Source: Moringa oleifera (Eukaryota; Streptophyta; Magnoliopsida; Brassicales; Moringaceae). From it: DNA of 64,000 nt. Location of the stretch: contig JAJFZO010000889.1 in assembly GCA_021397835.1 (NCBI GenBank), forward strand, positions 3,720,001-3,784,000, written 5' to 3'. The notes below the pieces were generated by a model that was given only the letters and a program-made list of their open reading frames with translations, had not been told where the DNA came from and made no database searches. The position numbers were made by a program, and so were the translations under genes. This document shows positions 14,101-26,333 of this stretch, piece after piece; the first letter of the stretch is position 1, and each line of letters begins with the position of its first letter.

Positions 14101-14645
14101 GAAAACCCGAGCAAGAATGAAAATTACCAATCAAGAGCCGTTATAACAACACCAGCCCAGAGAGGAATAACTCCATTACTCAAAATCTGTATGGCTATAG
14201 CACTCCCAATAACTTCCTGTATATCAGAGCCGATAAGAGCCAACTCCGCCATGATCCAGAGCACCATCCGCGCCCACGTTGGGTACTCCTCTCTACAAAG
14301 CTCAGCCAAATGGCGGCCAGTAGCTACACCGAGCCGCGCCGCCAGGAGCTGGACGAGGAGCCCCATGAGCGTGGCCCACATGAGGAGCCAAAGCAAGGAG
14401 TATCCTGCAATCGCACCCGCCTGGAGATCCCCCTCGAGATTCCCTGGATCCAGAAACGCGATGCTCATGAGGAAGCCAGGACCCGTGAAGAGCCACAGCT
14501 TCCTCCACGAGAACGGAGGCGCCGTGAGCAACCCACTATCGAGGTCGGACTCCTCGTCGACCCCAACAATGTGGACCTTCTCGGCTTCCTCATAGGCCGT
14601 TTCTTCTCCCGCCAATAGCGGTCGCTGGTAGTCTTGCGACTGCAT
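11111..14645 (-). CDS. NRAMP3: NRAMP metal transporter, NRAMP3 type
   Basis: Divalent-metal/proton symporter (Fe2+, Mn2+ and related ions). The Arabidopsis NRAMP3/4 proteins act at the vacuolar membrane to remobilise stored iron and manganese. Four exons, 14645-14128, 13558-13422, 13296-12644 and 11326-11111, join in phase to 507 residues, and the four-exon layout matches NRAMP3/4 as I recall it. The metal-binding motifs DPGN (66-69, in [15 protein letters not shown]) and MPH (242-244, in [17 protein letters not shown]) are intact. The transport signature [19 protein letters not shown] is present and hydrophobic helices run throughout. The acidic N-terminus carries PLL (9-11), a dileucine-type sorting motif in a position similar to NRAMP3. 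NRAMP4 is the closest alternative; the split is not certain without a tree. No lesions. Confidence 0.94.
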
Positions 14646-17600
14646 GTTCCGGTGAGGTAAAGCGTACCGCCGATCCCTAGGATAGCGCTTTTGCTTAGGT
14701 CTTGCTTCAAACCCAATGAACCGAGCTGCTTTAAAAGGAAAAGGTAGAAGAACACCACCAGACCTTCGTCCAGCTCCCTCTTTTTATCTCTCTTTTTCTT
14801 TCACATTCATCTTTTTTCCTGATTTCTTTTCTCTTATAGTTTATCCCTGCTAAAATTGACAAGGATAATCAGTATCCCTCGCGGATGGCTAAGCATCTCC
14901 CTAGTCCCTATTAACTGTTGGAATTTCCTTTTAAAGAAAGTCCTCAATGTTTTAGCAAAATGTTACTAAGCTGTTTTCATCTTGCCTAACTCTTTTAATT
15001 ACATAAAATAAAAATAATATAATTATAAATAGTAATTTTTTAATTAAAAAATTTAATTTATTATTGTTAAAATAAAAACTTATCTTTATTTTATGTGTTA
15101 TTTCAAACCATTGTTAAATCTACAATTTTTTAGTTTTTAAAATTTACATGAGATTTACTTTTGCATATATATATTTTCTTTTTCAGTAGGCTAAAAATGA
15201 TATTTATTTTTTTATATAACTATTTAAATTTCATATTTCGTTATAAATATTGTGGCATTTTAAGTGTCTCATTCTTCTTTATGCATTCTAGGTATGAAAG
15301 TTTTGCATTTTATTGTTATCTTATGTCCATTTATTTTACATAGATATTAATTTAAAATTTTGTATGTTATTAATAGTTGATTTTTTAAAAAAATATTGTT
15401 TCATAATAATTTAATAAAACAAATAATTATTAATAATTTTTATAATATATAAAAAATTAAAATTAAAGTTAAAAAGTGAATAGAAGAACCACAAAATAGT
15501 ATAGCAAATTCTCTAACTTTTCTCAGAAAGGTGGGTCCACCACGACTCTCCAGGACTGCCAAGCAATCAGCATGCGCTTATCTTCTGCCAATGTGATCCG
15601 GGCCACCTACTCAAGTGACCAAAACTTGAATGCGACAAGGGGATGTGGCATCTAGTGGTAAGCACGAGGAAAGACGGCTCAGATGGCGCCATGTGTGTGG
15701 GACCCATGAGTTAGCCTAACCCTTTGTCGTGGATGGCTCGTGGAGGCACGGGTTCCTGTGCTGCCCTCTCGCAGCTCAGCTTTTTCCATATCTCTCGCTT
15801 TCCTAGCATACCGTTCCTTATCTTGTCACTACTGTATATAATTAAACTATTCTTCCTTAATTTAACTTATTGACAGATATTTTTATGGTAAATATAAAAA
15901 TTCTTAAAATATAGCTATTTTTAATTTAAACTTTCAGTTATATTTGTATTGTTTCTGCTTAGCTGAATTTATTTATGCTAAAAATTTTAAATAAAAATTT
16001 TATACAATAAATTTTAACTTAAATTTTTTAATAAATATAAAAAATTTCAAAACATCGTTACAAAAATTTTACAATTTTTTGAGAATTAAGCATATAATTT
16101 ATTTTATTTTATATCATTAAATTTTAAGAAAATATTAAAAAATAATTCTCAAATCAAAAACTAAAATTTAAAAGATAAATTCAAAAGAGATATGATTATC
16201 ATTATTTTTTATAATTATTAAATAAAAATTAATTTAATTTAACTTAAAATCTTACGATATAATTGAATTAACTAATATTTTAAAATTTATTTTTGAAAAA
16301 CATATAAAGCAAAATTTTGTTGATATTTTATTTTATTTTATTTTTCAAAAAATCAAAAACGAATTTATCATGAGGACGTAGTAGAATTAGGTTTAGAGAT
16401 TCCACTAGCATGAAAAGTCACAATCGGGGCACGTGGCGTCACGCCAGTAAACAGAATCAAAGGGACAATCTTGAGTTCTCACTACGCCACAATGTCGACA
16501 TTATAAGAAAGTGACAAATAAAAATTATCTTTGTCTTTTCTTGCGTCTCCTCTCCCATTTATGGTTGCTTAGCACATACAAATTTTTCTCAATTCTTTTT
16601 CAAAGTTAATGGGCACCACCGCCGCGTTTTGTTGGCGTTGTTCTTGTCAGACGCTTCAAGATTTTCAAAATTCTCTATGTTGCTGACTCATGTAAGCATC
16701 TTATGGAGTTGACATATAGATTTGATGATTTTAGCTAGCTTTATTGATTTTATTATTATATTTTTTAAAAATAAGTTATTTTTTAAATTAATTGTAAATT
16801 TTAAAATATAATAAATAAATTTTAATTTATCAAATTTAATAAAATTAAATTTTACCAAAAAATTTAAATATTTAAAATATTTAATTTGATTATATTCATT
16901 CTTGATCATAATTTCCAGTATGCATGTACAAAAATAAACTTATAATTGGATTTACACTATAAATTTTGATTTAAATTTTAATATAAATATAAAAAAATTA
17001 AGTTACTATCATAAAAAATTTAAAGTTTTTTAACATTGAAAATATATTTTAAAAAATTTATTATAACAAATAATTGTAAATCAAAAAATCATGCAAAAAT
17101 TAAGAAGTTGATCAAAATGAACTGCAGAATTTATTTTAATAATATAAACATGTTTTATTTTTACAAGATCTTAATTTAAATTATAATTTAATAACTTTTA
17201 TTAAAAATATTTAAATATATTTCAAAGTTTATAATTATTTGAAAAAAAATCTTCCTGACATTTACTTTATTTTTTATTTTATTTTATGTAAAATGTAAAT
17301 GTCTTGATTATTTGAAAAAAAAAAAAAAAAAACAGAGAGATTTGGAAAGTTAATGAAGTGAGTGCTTACAATTGAAGGACGACTATCTGTGTCAATCGCA
17401 TGATGCGCCACTCCCAGTAGGTATCACTTTAATTATTGTGGTCCATCACATAAATAATTTATATCACAAATTTCAAAAAATCGATATGAAAAAGTGATAT
17501 TTAACGTGCACAAATCTCCTCCATTTAATTTAAGTTTATTTTTTATTATAATTAGTAACTGTCTAAGCATGGGATTAAAAGCTTATTTAATTAAAATTTC

Positions 17601-19719
17601 TATCGTTATAATTTATATTGATACATTGTTAATAGACATTGATACAACATAATTAAGAAAAATAAACATTATTATACAAAAATTCAATAAATATAAAAAA
17701 CTTTAAATTACATTCGTTTTTAAATTTAATTTTTGATGTATCATTGAATCGATTATATATTTAATTTTTTATATTTTCAAAAATTTAATATTAATTAAAA
17801 TAATTGTAAAAAATTTAAATTTTATTATGATAATAATTTGAACTTTTTTACATTTATTTAAAATATTAAACCAAAATTTATTATATAAGATATTTGATTT
17901 AGATATTTTAAAATTTAAACAAAATTTAAATTTTAAATCAAATTAAAAAATTAAGTATACAATTGATTTAACTGATATTAAAAATTAATATAATTTAAAT
18001 TTTTCATATTTTATTTTAAAATTTTTAAAAAATTAAACATAAATTAAATGAATAATTTTTATAATATAATATTAATATATCTTTTAAGCCATGCATATCT
18101 GTTGGTGATTCATAAGGGAATACCCGCGGGCCACACACGGACTAGCGAGCGGCATAGCCCAAAGCTGCTAGGAAGGGCTAACAATTCGGTATGGTTTTCT
18201 TGGCCAACAACGACCATTAATAGCCCGATGTCCTTACGGAATCAAATTTAGACAACATGGGCTGGCCTATACCTGATTTTCTCTCCACAGAAATGGGAGA
18301 TCTGTTGGGTTTTCAATCAATCCAATGGGCTTTAGATAATCCCTACGAAAACAGTAAAACACCAATTTGATGCTATACCGTTTTGTTAATATTTGACGTG
18401 GTTGTTTATTTTTTATTAATATATATATTTACATAAAATATATTTTAATATATTATTAAAAATTTTAAAATAAAAAATAATATTTAATATATGATTTTAT
18501 TTAATTTTAATACTAATTTTTTGACTTTGATAGGGAGAAAGGTCAAAGGGATAGGTGTAGGTTGGAGATTTAGACAAAAGCATTGGATGTCTTCTACTCT
18601 TGGTCTGACTGTGACCAAAATCAAACTGCCTTAATTAAACATACAGTTACAATATCTGGTTTAGCAGAAGGTCAAATGGGTTAAAAAAATGAAAGTCAAA
18701 TGAGTTTTTTTTTTTTTTTTTCTGTATTGACTCATATTTCTCTTCAGTTGTATTTCCTTTTGGTTAATTATTTCAATGTTTTCGTTGATTAAAAAAAGAA
18801 TTGTAATTATATAAAATTCCCTGTATATATTATAATATCACAATAAATAATTCAGATAGCAAACAATTATCCAAGCTCACACATCTTATTATTATTTTCT
18901 ATTTTTATTTTATTTATACATAAATTAAAGGCAATTGTGGATGTGAGCTTTTGAAGAAGAAATCATGCAATATGCTATACCCTAAGATTAAATTATTTCA
19001 CGTTACTAAAGAAAATAAATCTAGAATTTCACTATTTCGATAATTTTGGAAGCAGAAATTTATTAATCTTCACATTTAGTTATTCGTAACTAATTCAAGA
19101 GAATTAATCAAACCTCAAAACATACCATAAAAGAAGAAAAATGTAATTATCATTAATTCAACTATATTTTAACGGTAACCCTCTTCTGATGTTACGAGAG
19201 CATTTAATCCGTCATAAAACTAAAAAATAAGAACTAAAAAAATTTAAACTTATTAATTTTATTCTTTTAGGGGAAAAAAAAGAGAGGGAAGGGGGTTTCA
19301 TTTAGCATTACTTCCTCATATATGTAAATATATTTATGCAACAACGGTATATTTGGGAAAATGGTGAGCCCATCCTTATCTGTGAGTTAGGGATACAAAA
19401 GGCAACTAAATAAAACTGAAGAGAGATAAATATAAAAAATTCCTGATAAGATAAGGGAAGGAGGAGAGATTAATTGCATGGAGAAGACTGTCTTCAATGC
19501 GTGAAGACTTTCTGTGGCTAGACAGCATCTCTTACTGCTGACTTAACAAACTTTTAAAGGCTAATTATAAGCTCCTTTAATTATAAGGTACTTAACGTAC
19601 ATCAGTGTGTCAAATTGTTCAAAGCTTTTCAGCCCAGAACGCGGAAGAGACAGGAGAAGAGAGAGCAAATTAACCTCTGTTTGTGTTGCAAAGAAGATTG
19701 AGTTGAGAGAGGTTTTGTC
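14646..19719. other. Gene-poor AT-rich intergenic region between divergent NRAMP3 and MADS genes
   Basis: About 5 kb without a supported gene. Long stretches of A/T-dominated low-complexity DNA (roughly 14990-15480, 15850-16380, 16720-17340, 17500-18110) alternate with more balanced islands (about 15520-15830, 16370-16680, 18100-18340). The balanced islands have no convincing reading frame and may be promoter remnants or old insertions. NRAMP3 leader sequence should lie near 14646-14800. The MADS leader precedes 19720 and is not delimited. Confidence 0.6.
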
Positions 19720-22700
19720 ATGGGGAGGACGAAGTTAGAGCTTAAGCAGATCGAGAACAGAACAAATAGGCATATCTGTTATGCCAAGAGGAAGAAAGGG
19801 CTCCTCAAGAAATCTTATGAGCTTGCAACTCTCTGTGATATAGATCTTGCTCTTGCCGTATTCTCTCCCTCCGGGAAACTCATTCTTTTTGACGGCAAGA
19901 AAAGGTCTAATTGTTTTTTCTTCTTTTAATTGATTTGTTTTCAAATTCGCTATTGTTCTCTTCTTGTTTATTTTGTTATTTTCTGATTTTTAAGGCTTTT
20001 TTTAATACCGATTTTCTCTAATTTCATGATTTTTACTCATTTCTAACCATTTCAATTTTGGGATTTTATAGGATAGAGGAAATTATCGAGCGATACGTCA
20101 ATCTCCCAGAGAATCAGCGTCAAGTGTATGCCATTTCTGATTTTCGATCTTAGGAGCTTAAAGGACAAGATGTCACACAACAGTTTGGCTATATCTATAA
20201 CATATATTTTTATATATTATGTTATTTTTCTCATTATTGACATAAGCCTAACAAATTAAATCATATTATATGATCCGAACACTTATATGCATATATATTC
20301 ACCTTTTTCTTCTCATCAAATCAAAGAACTTATTATAATATAAAAAAAAAACCAATATTCATATAGTTCCTGACATTGAAATATGTTCTTGCTTCTCGAC
20401 ATGCAATCATGGGCTACATCTATATATTCATCTTGTCCGTCCTTGCCATGACGACAACGTAGGCTGCCGGATCAAGAGGTAATGATCTCCACTGAAGAAT
20501 TTTGATACCAAAACAGTTACCTGCCAAGCCTTGCTTCGAATGAACTTGTGCTCATGCTGTAAATGACTGAATTGCAGTTGATTAGAGCATTTCTTTCTCA
20601 AATGAAACGGCAAGCTTTCCTCCATGACCTTGCTAACTGGTTTGTCTTCTCTATCGAATTCTTTTAATTAATCAATATATTAAGATCATATGCATAGGTA
20701 ACTGTTCTCTTGATTCATCAACTTTGTTCTAATTTTGTTTATAATAATTAACAGTAATAGTAGCGACAGATACCCAGACATGGAGCTGTCAGAGTTGCAG
20801 GTATGTGAAGGAAAAGGGGCATTTTAAGGTTTCCTAGGAAGCTTATTTAGAAGAGAACATTCAATTGGAAAATGGGTTTATAAAATTTAAGTAATTTGAT
20901 TGCAGCAAATTAAGAAGGCATGGGACGAATACAGTACTGAACTGCAACTGGTGGAGGAAGAACTACAGTATGAACTGCTACTCTTGATCTTGATATTGTA
21001 TTTCGTAAGTTAATTAGAATCTGTAACTCTTGCTGATACATATTGTTCTTTGGCAGGTTATTTCTCAAAGTTCCAAATTCCATTAATTCGAAGCTTGACG
21101 TTGAATTCCGTAAGACTGTCATGGAAGATGCCCTAGATCGTATTCGTCGTCAAAGGGTAAGATTCACTTACCCCATTATCATATTCTTCTTTAGCTCTTC
21201 TTTATTTTTCCTGAATCAATTAACTGGATTTTTATGTTGTGAATCATCGGGACCTCTTAATTTTGAGTGATAAAGAGATTTCAATTTAATCAGGGAATTC
21301 TTTTCTCAATTTTTATTTTGCAGGAATTTCTCGAATCCCAGCATGATAGTATTAACCCGACTAATCCGCAGGTTAGGAAACTTTATTATCTTGAATCTTA
21401 TAGCATGATAGCATTAACCCGACTACTCCACAGTTGAGTAAACTTACCTAATTATTTGTATCATTTAATCTGATTTTTCATGTCTAAATAATATAACAGA
21501 ACCTAATTATTCAGACCCATACATTAGGCTCATGAATGTCATCACTAGATTATGAGTTGCCAGTGATTAGATTTCCTCCATCTCATAGCCTCCAAAATCT
21601 GTAAAAATAAAAATAAAAATCATTAGGTAAATTAATCCATCGACACCCGTTTTATTATCTAATTAAACTTCCTGATTAGATCCATACATTCTCTCTTTTA
21701 AGAATCAATTTTTAGCCATGACATTTGTTATCAATATTGCAGCAAGCTTTGGAAGCAAACAATGGTAGCAGTCAATCAACTAATCTGCAGGTAAGTAAAA
21801 TAAATCGATTAATGAGGAAGATATATTTAAATGTTTCCGTATTCACAAACTAAAACTTACCTTAGTTATCCGATATCTGATTTTTCGTATCTGCAACTTA
21901 TAATTGAACCTAAATTACCGTGTCAATATGCATTAGGTTTTTGAGTCCATATCTTATGACGAGTTGCGAGGGACTAGTTTTCCTCCATCTCGTATTTAGA
22001 CGCTAACGTTGAGATTTAGTTTTACATTTCTCATAAATAATGTGAACAAAAGAAATTCCATTAGATAAATAAACTAACCCGTTAGTACCATTTTAATTAT
22101 CTAAACTATCTTTATCAGATTATATGTTTCTTCTTCTAAGAATTCTTTGTGCATGCCACTTATTATATATCTTGCAGCAAGCTCCGGAACTAAACTCTGC
22201 CGGCATCCAACCAGCTAATCCTCAGGTATGTAATCTTATATATTATGCTAGATGTAATCTGACTCTGGAAGATATTTTCTTGTTAATTTGGAGGATTCTT
22301 AGTACCACTTCTGTATTGTCTCCCAGCAACCTCTGCAAGCAAACTATGGCAATTACCAGCCAGCTAACCCTCATATTATATATGTTCCATTGAAGCAAAG
22401 GGTTATGTGCATAGTTTTTTTTGGGTAGGATTTTCATGTAAAAGAAACGAAAGGAGTTTGACATGCTTAAGTTTGTGTGGCAATTCTAGGTTCCATTTTG
22501 TCCACAAACTGCCAGTGCCAGCAGCAATCCTGCAGGACGATGTCTGAATTCCATGGTAAACCTGGCTCCGCTATATAGTCCTGGAATGCTTGCAGCTCCA
22601 GGTTCCCACGGATACCAGCTCTTGAGGTGTATCTCTATCTCTATCTCTGTGTTTAAATCTTTTTTCTTCTGGGAAGTTTTGGTAGTAACTATAGCGTATA

Positions 22701-24420
22701 CGTTTTGATATTGTAGAAATCAAGGCCGCCTGCCTGGAGCGCCTCAAATGCCTTCGAACTTCGCATACAATTATGGAAATGGATATCCAACTGGGAAGCA
22801 GCTTGGGAGGCCACAAATGCCTCGACATTTCACATACAATAATGGAAATGGATATCCAACTGGGAGATACGCCAATCAATGGCAGCCTGCGAGGCCTCAA
22901 ATGCCTTCACAGTTGACATGCAATAATGGAAATGGATGCCCAACTGGGAATCCCAATCAATGGCAGCCTGCAAGGCCTCACATGCCTTCACAGTTCAAGT
23001 ACAACAATGGAAATGGATACCCGACTGGGAACCCCAATCAACGGCAGCCTGCAACCCTTCAAATGCCTTCAGACCGTACATACAATAATGGAGATGGATA
23101 CTCAGCCGGGAATCAAATGAGCAACCAATACGAGGTTGGTGGTAGCAGCAGTTGTGTTTATCAAAATGAATATGGACAATTCGTCAACATACTTCCCCAA
23201 AGGAACCTCATTAATCAACAGGTACCTATCTAGCTTCTCCAGTATTGTATGTCTAAGTTTTCTGATTAGCGCCCTAAACAAGACTTTTTGATAGCTCAAG
23301 GAAGGATGAGAAGATGATCGTTTCAATGTTTTCCTTCTTCCATATTTTGCAGTACTTGTGATTTATGTATATTTTGATATGGTAGCAGGGAACTATGCCA
23401 ACTGAGAATCCAGCAGCCAACCAGGCATATGGCAGTGCCACTGCAACTAGCCAGGGTAATTCTTCATATATTGATCCTTCTGAGAACAATTTTCCCACTG
23501 CAGCCAGCCTGGGAAATTTTTCATACGTTGGTCCTTATGAGAGCTATTATGCATCGGACAACAATGCCATCGCTGCCAGCCAGGGAAATTCTTCATATAT
23601 TGATCCTTCTGAGAACAATTTTCCCACTACAGTCAGCCAGGGAAATTATTCATACGTTGGTCCTCATGAGAGCTATTATGCTTCGAATGACAATGTTATC
23701 GCTGCCAGCCAGGGAAATTCTTCATATATTGATCCTTCTGAGAACAATTTTCCCACTACAGTCAGCCAGGGAAATTATTCATACGTTGGTCCTCATGAGA
23801 GCTATTATGCTTCGAATGACAATGTTATCGCTGCCAGCCAGGGAAATTCTTCATATATTGATCCTTCTGAGAACAATTTTCCCACTACAGTCAGCCAGGG
23901 AAATTATTCATACGTTGGTCCTCATGAGAGCTATTATGCTTCGAATGACAATGTTATCGCTGCCAGCCAGGGAAATTCTTCATCTCTTGATCCTAATGGG
24001 AACAATTTGTCAACTGTGGCCAGCCAGGGAAGTCCTCCATATGTTGATCCTAATGGGAACAATTTGTCCACTGTGGCCGGCCAGGGTAGTTCTTCATATG
24101 TTGATCCTAATGGGAACAATTTGTCCACTGTGGCCAGCCAGGGTAGTTCTTCATGTTTTGATCCTAATGGAAACAATTTGTCCACTGTGGCCAGCCAGGG
24201 CAGTTCTCCATATGCTGATCCTAATGGGAACAACTTGTCCACTGAGGCCAGCCAGGGCGGTTCTTCATCTGTTGATCCTAGCGGGAACAATCTTCCCACT
24301 GCAGCCAGCCAGGGAAATTCTTCCAATGTTGATGATTCTCATGGGAACAATTCTCCCACTGCACCCAGCCAGGGAAACTCTTCCCATGATGATCTTCTTT
24401 GGGACTGTCTTCTCTGTTGA
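19720..24420 (+). CDS. MIKC*-like MADS-box transcription factor with giant repeat-rich tail
   Basis: Putative nuclear DNA-binding regulator. Fourteen exons read by frame and GT/AG: 19720-19904, 20072-20125, 20463-20478, 20578-20639, 20755-20800, 20906-20967, 21057-21156, 21324-21371, 21743-21790, 22178-22225, 22327-22401, 22490-22626, 22717-23221, 23389-24420. They sum to 2418 nt (805 residues), all phases agreeing. The MADS domain (1-60) starts MGRTKLELKQIENRTNRH and continues with KRKKGLLKKSYELATLCDID...FSPSGKLILF. KRIEEIIERYVNLPE and the following Glu/Leu-rich helix (about 107-175) resemble the S clade of MIKC* proteins (AGL66/AGL104). The region 176-239 consists of 16-residue repeats. Residues 295-805 are Asn/Ser/Gly/Gln-rich tandem repeats. 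I recall MIKC* proteins as about 330-390 residues, so the tail is exceptional. The 16-nt exon 3 and the end of exon 11 are the least certain points. Confidence 0.82.
21324..22401 (+). repeat. Tandemly duplicated 48-nt exon plus intron units in the MADS gene
   Basis: Exons 21324-21371, 21743-21790 and 22178-22225 are each exactly 48 nt, phase 0, flanked by GT/AG. Each encodes 16 residues ending in a T/A-N-P/L-Q pattern (INPTNPQ, SQSTNLQ, IQPANPQ). Exon 22327-22401 opens with a fourth 16-residue unit ending NPH. The two long introns between the first three are also alike: both have AAACTTACCT, then CTGATTTTTC, CATTAGG and TTTCCTCCATCTC in the same order. The unit period is 419 and then 435 bp. 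A further partial copy of the first exon's 3' end lies in its own downstream intron at about 21401-21432. Confidence 0.85.
22742..23150 (+). repeat. Protein-coding tandem repeat, 69-84 bp x 5 (MADS exon 13)
   Basis: Five diverged units start at ATG codons 22748, 22817, 22901, 22982 and 23063, spaced 69, 84, 81 and 81 bp. The consensus peptide is MPSQFTYNNGNGYPTGNPNQ followed by WQPARPQ. All spacings are multiples of three, so the frame is kept. The units form the first of the long repeat families in the MADS tail. Confidence 0.92.
23443..23958 (+). repeat. 129-bp tandem repeat x 4, last three identical (MADS exon 14)
   Basis: Units at 23443, 23572, 23701 and 23830 are 129 bp (43 codons) each. 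Each combines SQGNSSYIDPSENNFPT with SQGNYSYVGPHESYYAS. By eye, copies two to four are identical over all 129 bp; the first differs at several positions. The frame is kept. Confidence 0.95.
23962..24417 (+). repeat. 57-bp tandem repeat x 8 (MADS exon 14)
   Basis: Units begin with GCCAGCCAGG-type codons at 23962, 24019, 24076, 24133, 24190, 24247, 24304 and 24364: exactly 57 bp apart, except the last step of 60. The consensus is SQGSSSYVDPNGNNLSTVA. They are more diverged than the 129-bp copies and are related to the first half of that unit. The protein ends LLWDCLLC after the last one. Confidence 0.95.
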
Positions 24421-26333
24421 ATACCAAATTCTTGTCCAAGGTGAGGGGGACAAGCTGATGCAAACAAAGGCTTCTGCTGCCTAAACCTTCTCTTTATTAG
24501 ATCATTTCAAAATAATTACTGTGGCAGATAGAAGACTAATGGGATAGTTTGCTTAGCAGCATTTAACTAATCATGCTTCTAAAGTTGAATTTTCTCTATA
24601 ATTATGAGTAAACTGTCATGATGTGACTTTGGATTCGGGTTGAAATCTTCGGTTTGTGTTCAAACTTTAGCTGATTTAATGGTTGCTAGATATAGATTTC
24701 TCTCCTACCCACAAAGATTTACCATCTATTAGCAGCCGTAAATCACTTTAGCCAGTATTATTGGCCCCGACAACATCATTTACCAGTTGCTTTTGTCATA
24801 TATACATATTCATTTTAAGCTTAGGATATAAGAGAAGAGTAAGTGAGTCATTATTAGATGGCCTGAAATTTCTTGTTTGATAATTACTGATTGTTGTGAA
24901 GCTTCTACCATATTATCTATAAAGCCTTTTGCGTCAAGACACTTACTGATAATACTCATTAGATTATGGTAGATCAATATAGTAGCACTCATCATAATTA
25001 GGGTTAATTTCCGAGGATTTGTGCTCCGATAGTTTTTTCTTCCTCGTGTTTTTATATCACTTAACTGTTTTGTTTAGATTTGGTAATAATTAATTCATAT
25101 CCTTCAATGGCCTAGCATTAATCTTAGCCGGAAATATTTTCTAGCCGATAACTATACATTATCCAAAAATAACACGAAAAACCAAGAGAAATTAAAAAAA
25201 TTGAGAAGTGAAATCGTGCATGGACTATGCGGGTATAAATGATATTTGGGTATCCTAATTCATTTCATCAACATAAGTTCTTGACAAATTTGATTTCGAA
25301 TTGATAAAATTTCCATATACATATATTATATCATTTGCTTTTTGGAATTATTCTGCTATGAAAATTTTCACCATTTCAAACTGCAATTACAAGATTATCC
25401 AAGTGATATGATTTTGATACTGTGTAAAATATAAGTGTTTTCTTGATGTAGTATGAACTTAGTTTGTGACTTATTGAAGTTTAATTAGTGTGATAAATTA
25501 ATTCATTAGTGACAGAATTAAAAAAAATTAAAGTAGTATACTTTGGTCTGAAACCAGAGGAATTCATATGCTGGTGGAAGAAACAATATAGTTCTTATTT
25601 AATAATAAAGCCAATACCAACAGACAGACTGAGGGAGAGAATAAGGCTGCAAAAATCATGTACGTATGAAGTAAATATGACAAACAGAAAAGAAAGAAAG
25701 GCTGCCAGAGTTGCAGAAAGCCACAGACGACACGCCCACCAGCTCTTACGTACGCACCACCACCACCACCTAAAATCTCGTGACCGAGCTTCTAAACAAA
25801 ACAGCTGAATTGAAATCTAGTAATCACAAGCTCAATAATTAAAACGAAATCATGGTTCTTAATCAGAGGAATAACTAGCACGTGCACTAAAATCCATGCA
25901 GATAGAGCCTTGGAACATAATAAACCGATTAATTTACAGACTTATTGATTTACACGACGACCAAGATATGGAACAGCAGTTACATGCTTTTGATGTCTTT
26001 TCCTTCAACTTTAGAGAAAGCTGAAAGGGAAGGAAAGGAAAGAGAGAGAGAGAGAGGGAGAGAGGACAAGGGTTACCACTGACAAGAAAACATCCAATCG
26101 ACAATTATATCATCATGCGCACAAAGATTATATGAATTTATTACACAAACTCGGCCATTTTTTTCAAAAGATAAACTGAAGCAAAGACACTTTTAAAAGC
26201 TAACATAGACAAGAGAGGTTATGTTTTTCTTCCCTAAAGATGCCCTTTTTGGGTTTTTACCTACCCACAACCAGTTTTTTTCCTTTTTTTCTTCTAGATT
26301 ATTTTTTATGGACTTGAGGTGTTCCTGTTCCGC
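24421..26333. other. Intergenic between convergent MADS and GH3 genes
   Basis: No supported gene. It should hold the MADS and GH3 3' UTRs. A short GA microsatellite lies at about 26041-26067. The stretch from about 26060 to 26215 resembles the 3' flanks of the other two GH3 copies (see the findings). Confidence 0.55.

Noticed and set aside
14191..14618. Plus-strand ORFs of 134 and 102 codons
   Set aside because: They are antisense shadows of the GC-rich first exon of NRAMP3, which has strong protein similarity on the minus strand.
22571..22900. Minus-strand ORF of 109 codons
   Set aside because: Antisense to the MADS exon 13 repeats and intron 12; no known product.
23429..24484. Long open frame (351 codons) overlapping MADS exon 14 in another frame, and a 130-codon frame on the minus strand at 23934-24326
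   Set aside because: Repeat periods of 57 and 129 bp are multiples of three, so one stop-free unit keeps several frames open. The frame in phase with the MADS exons is the supported one.
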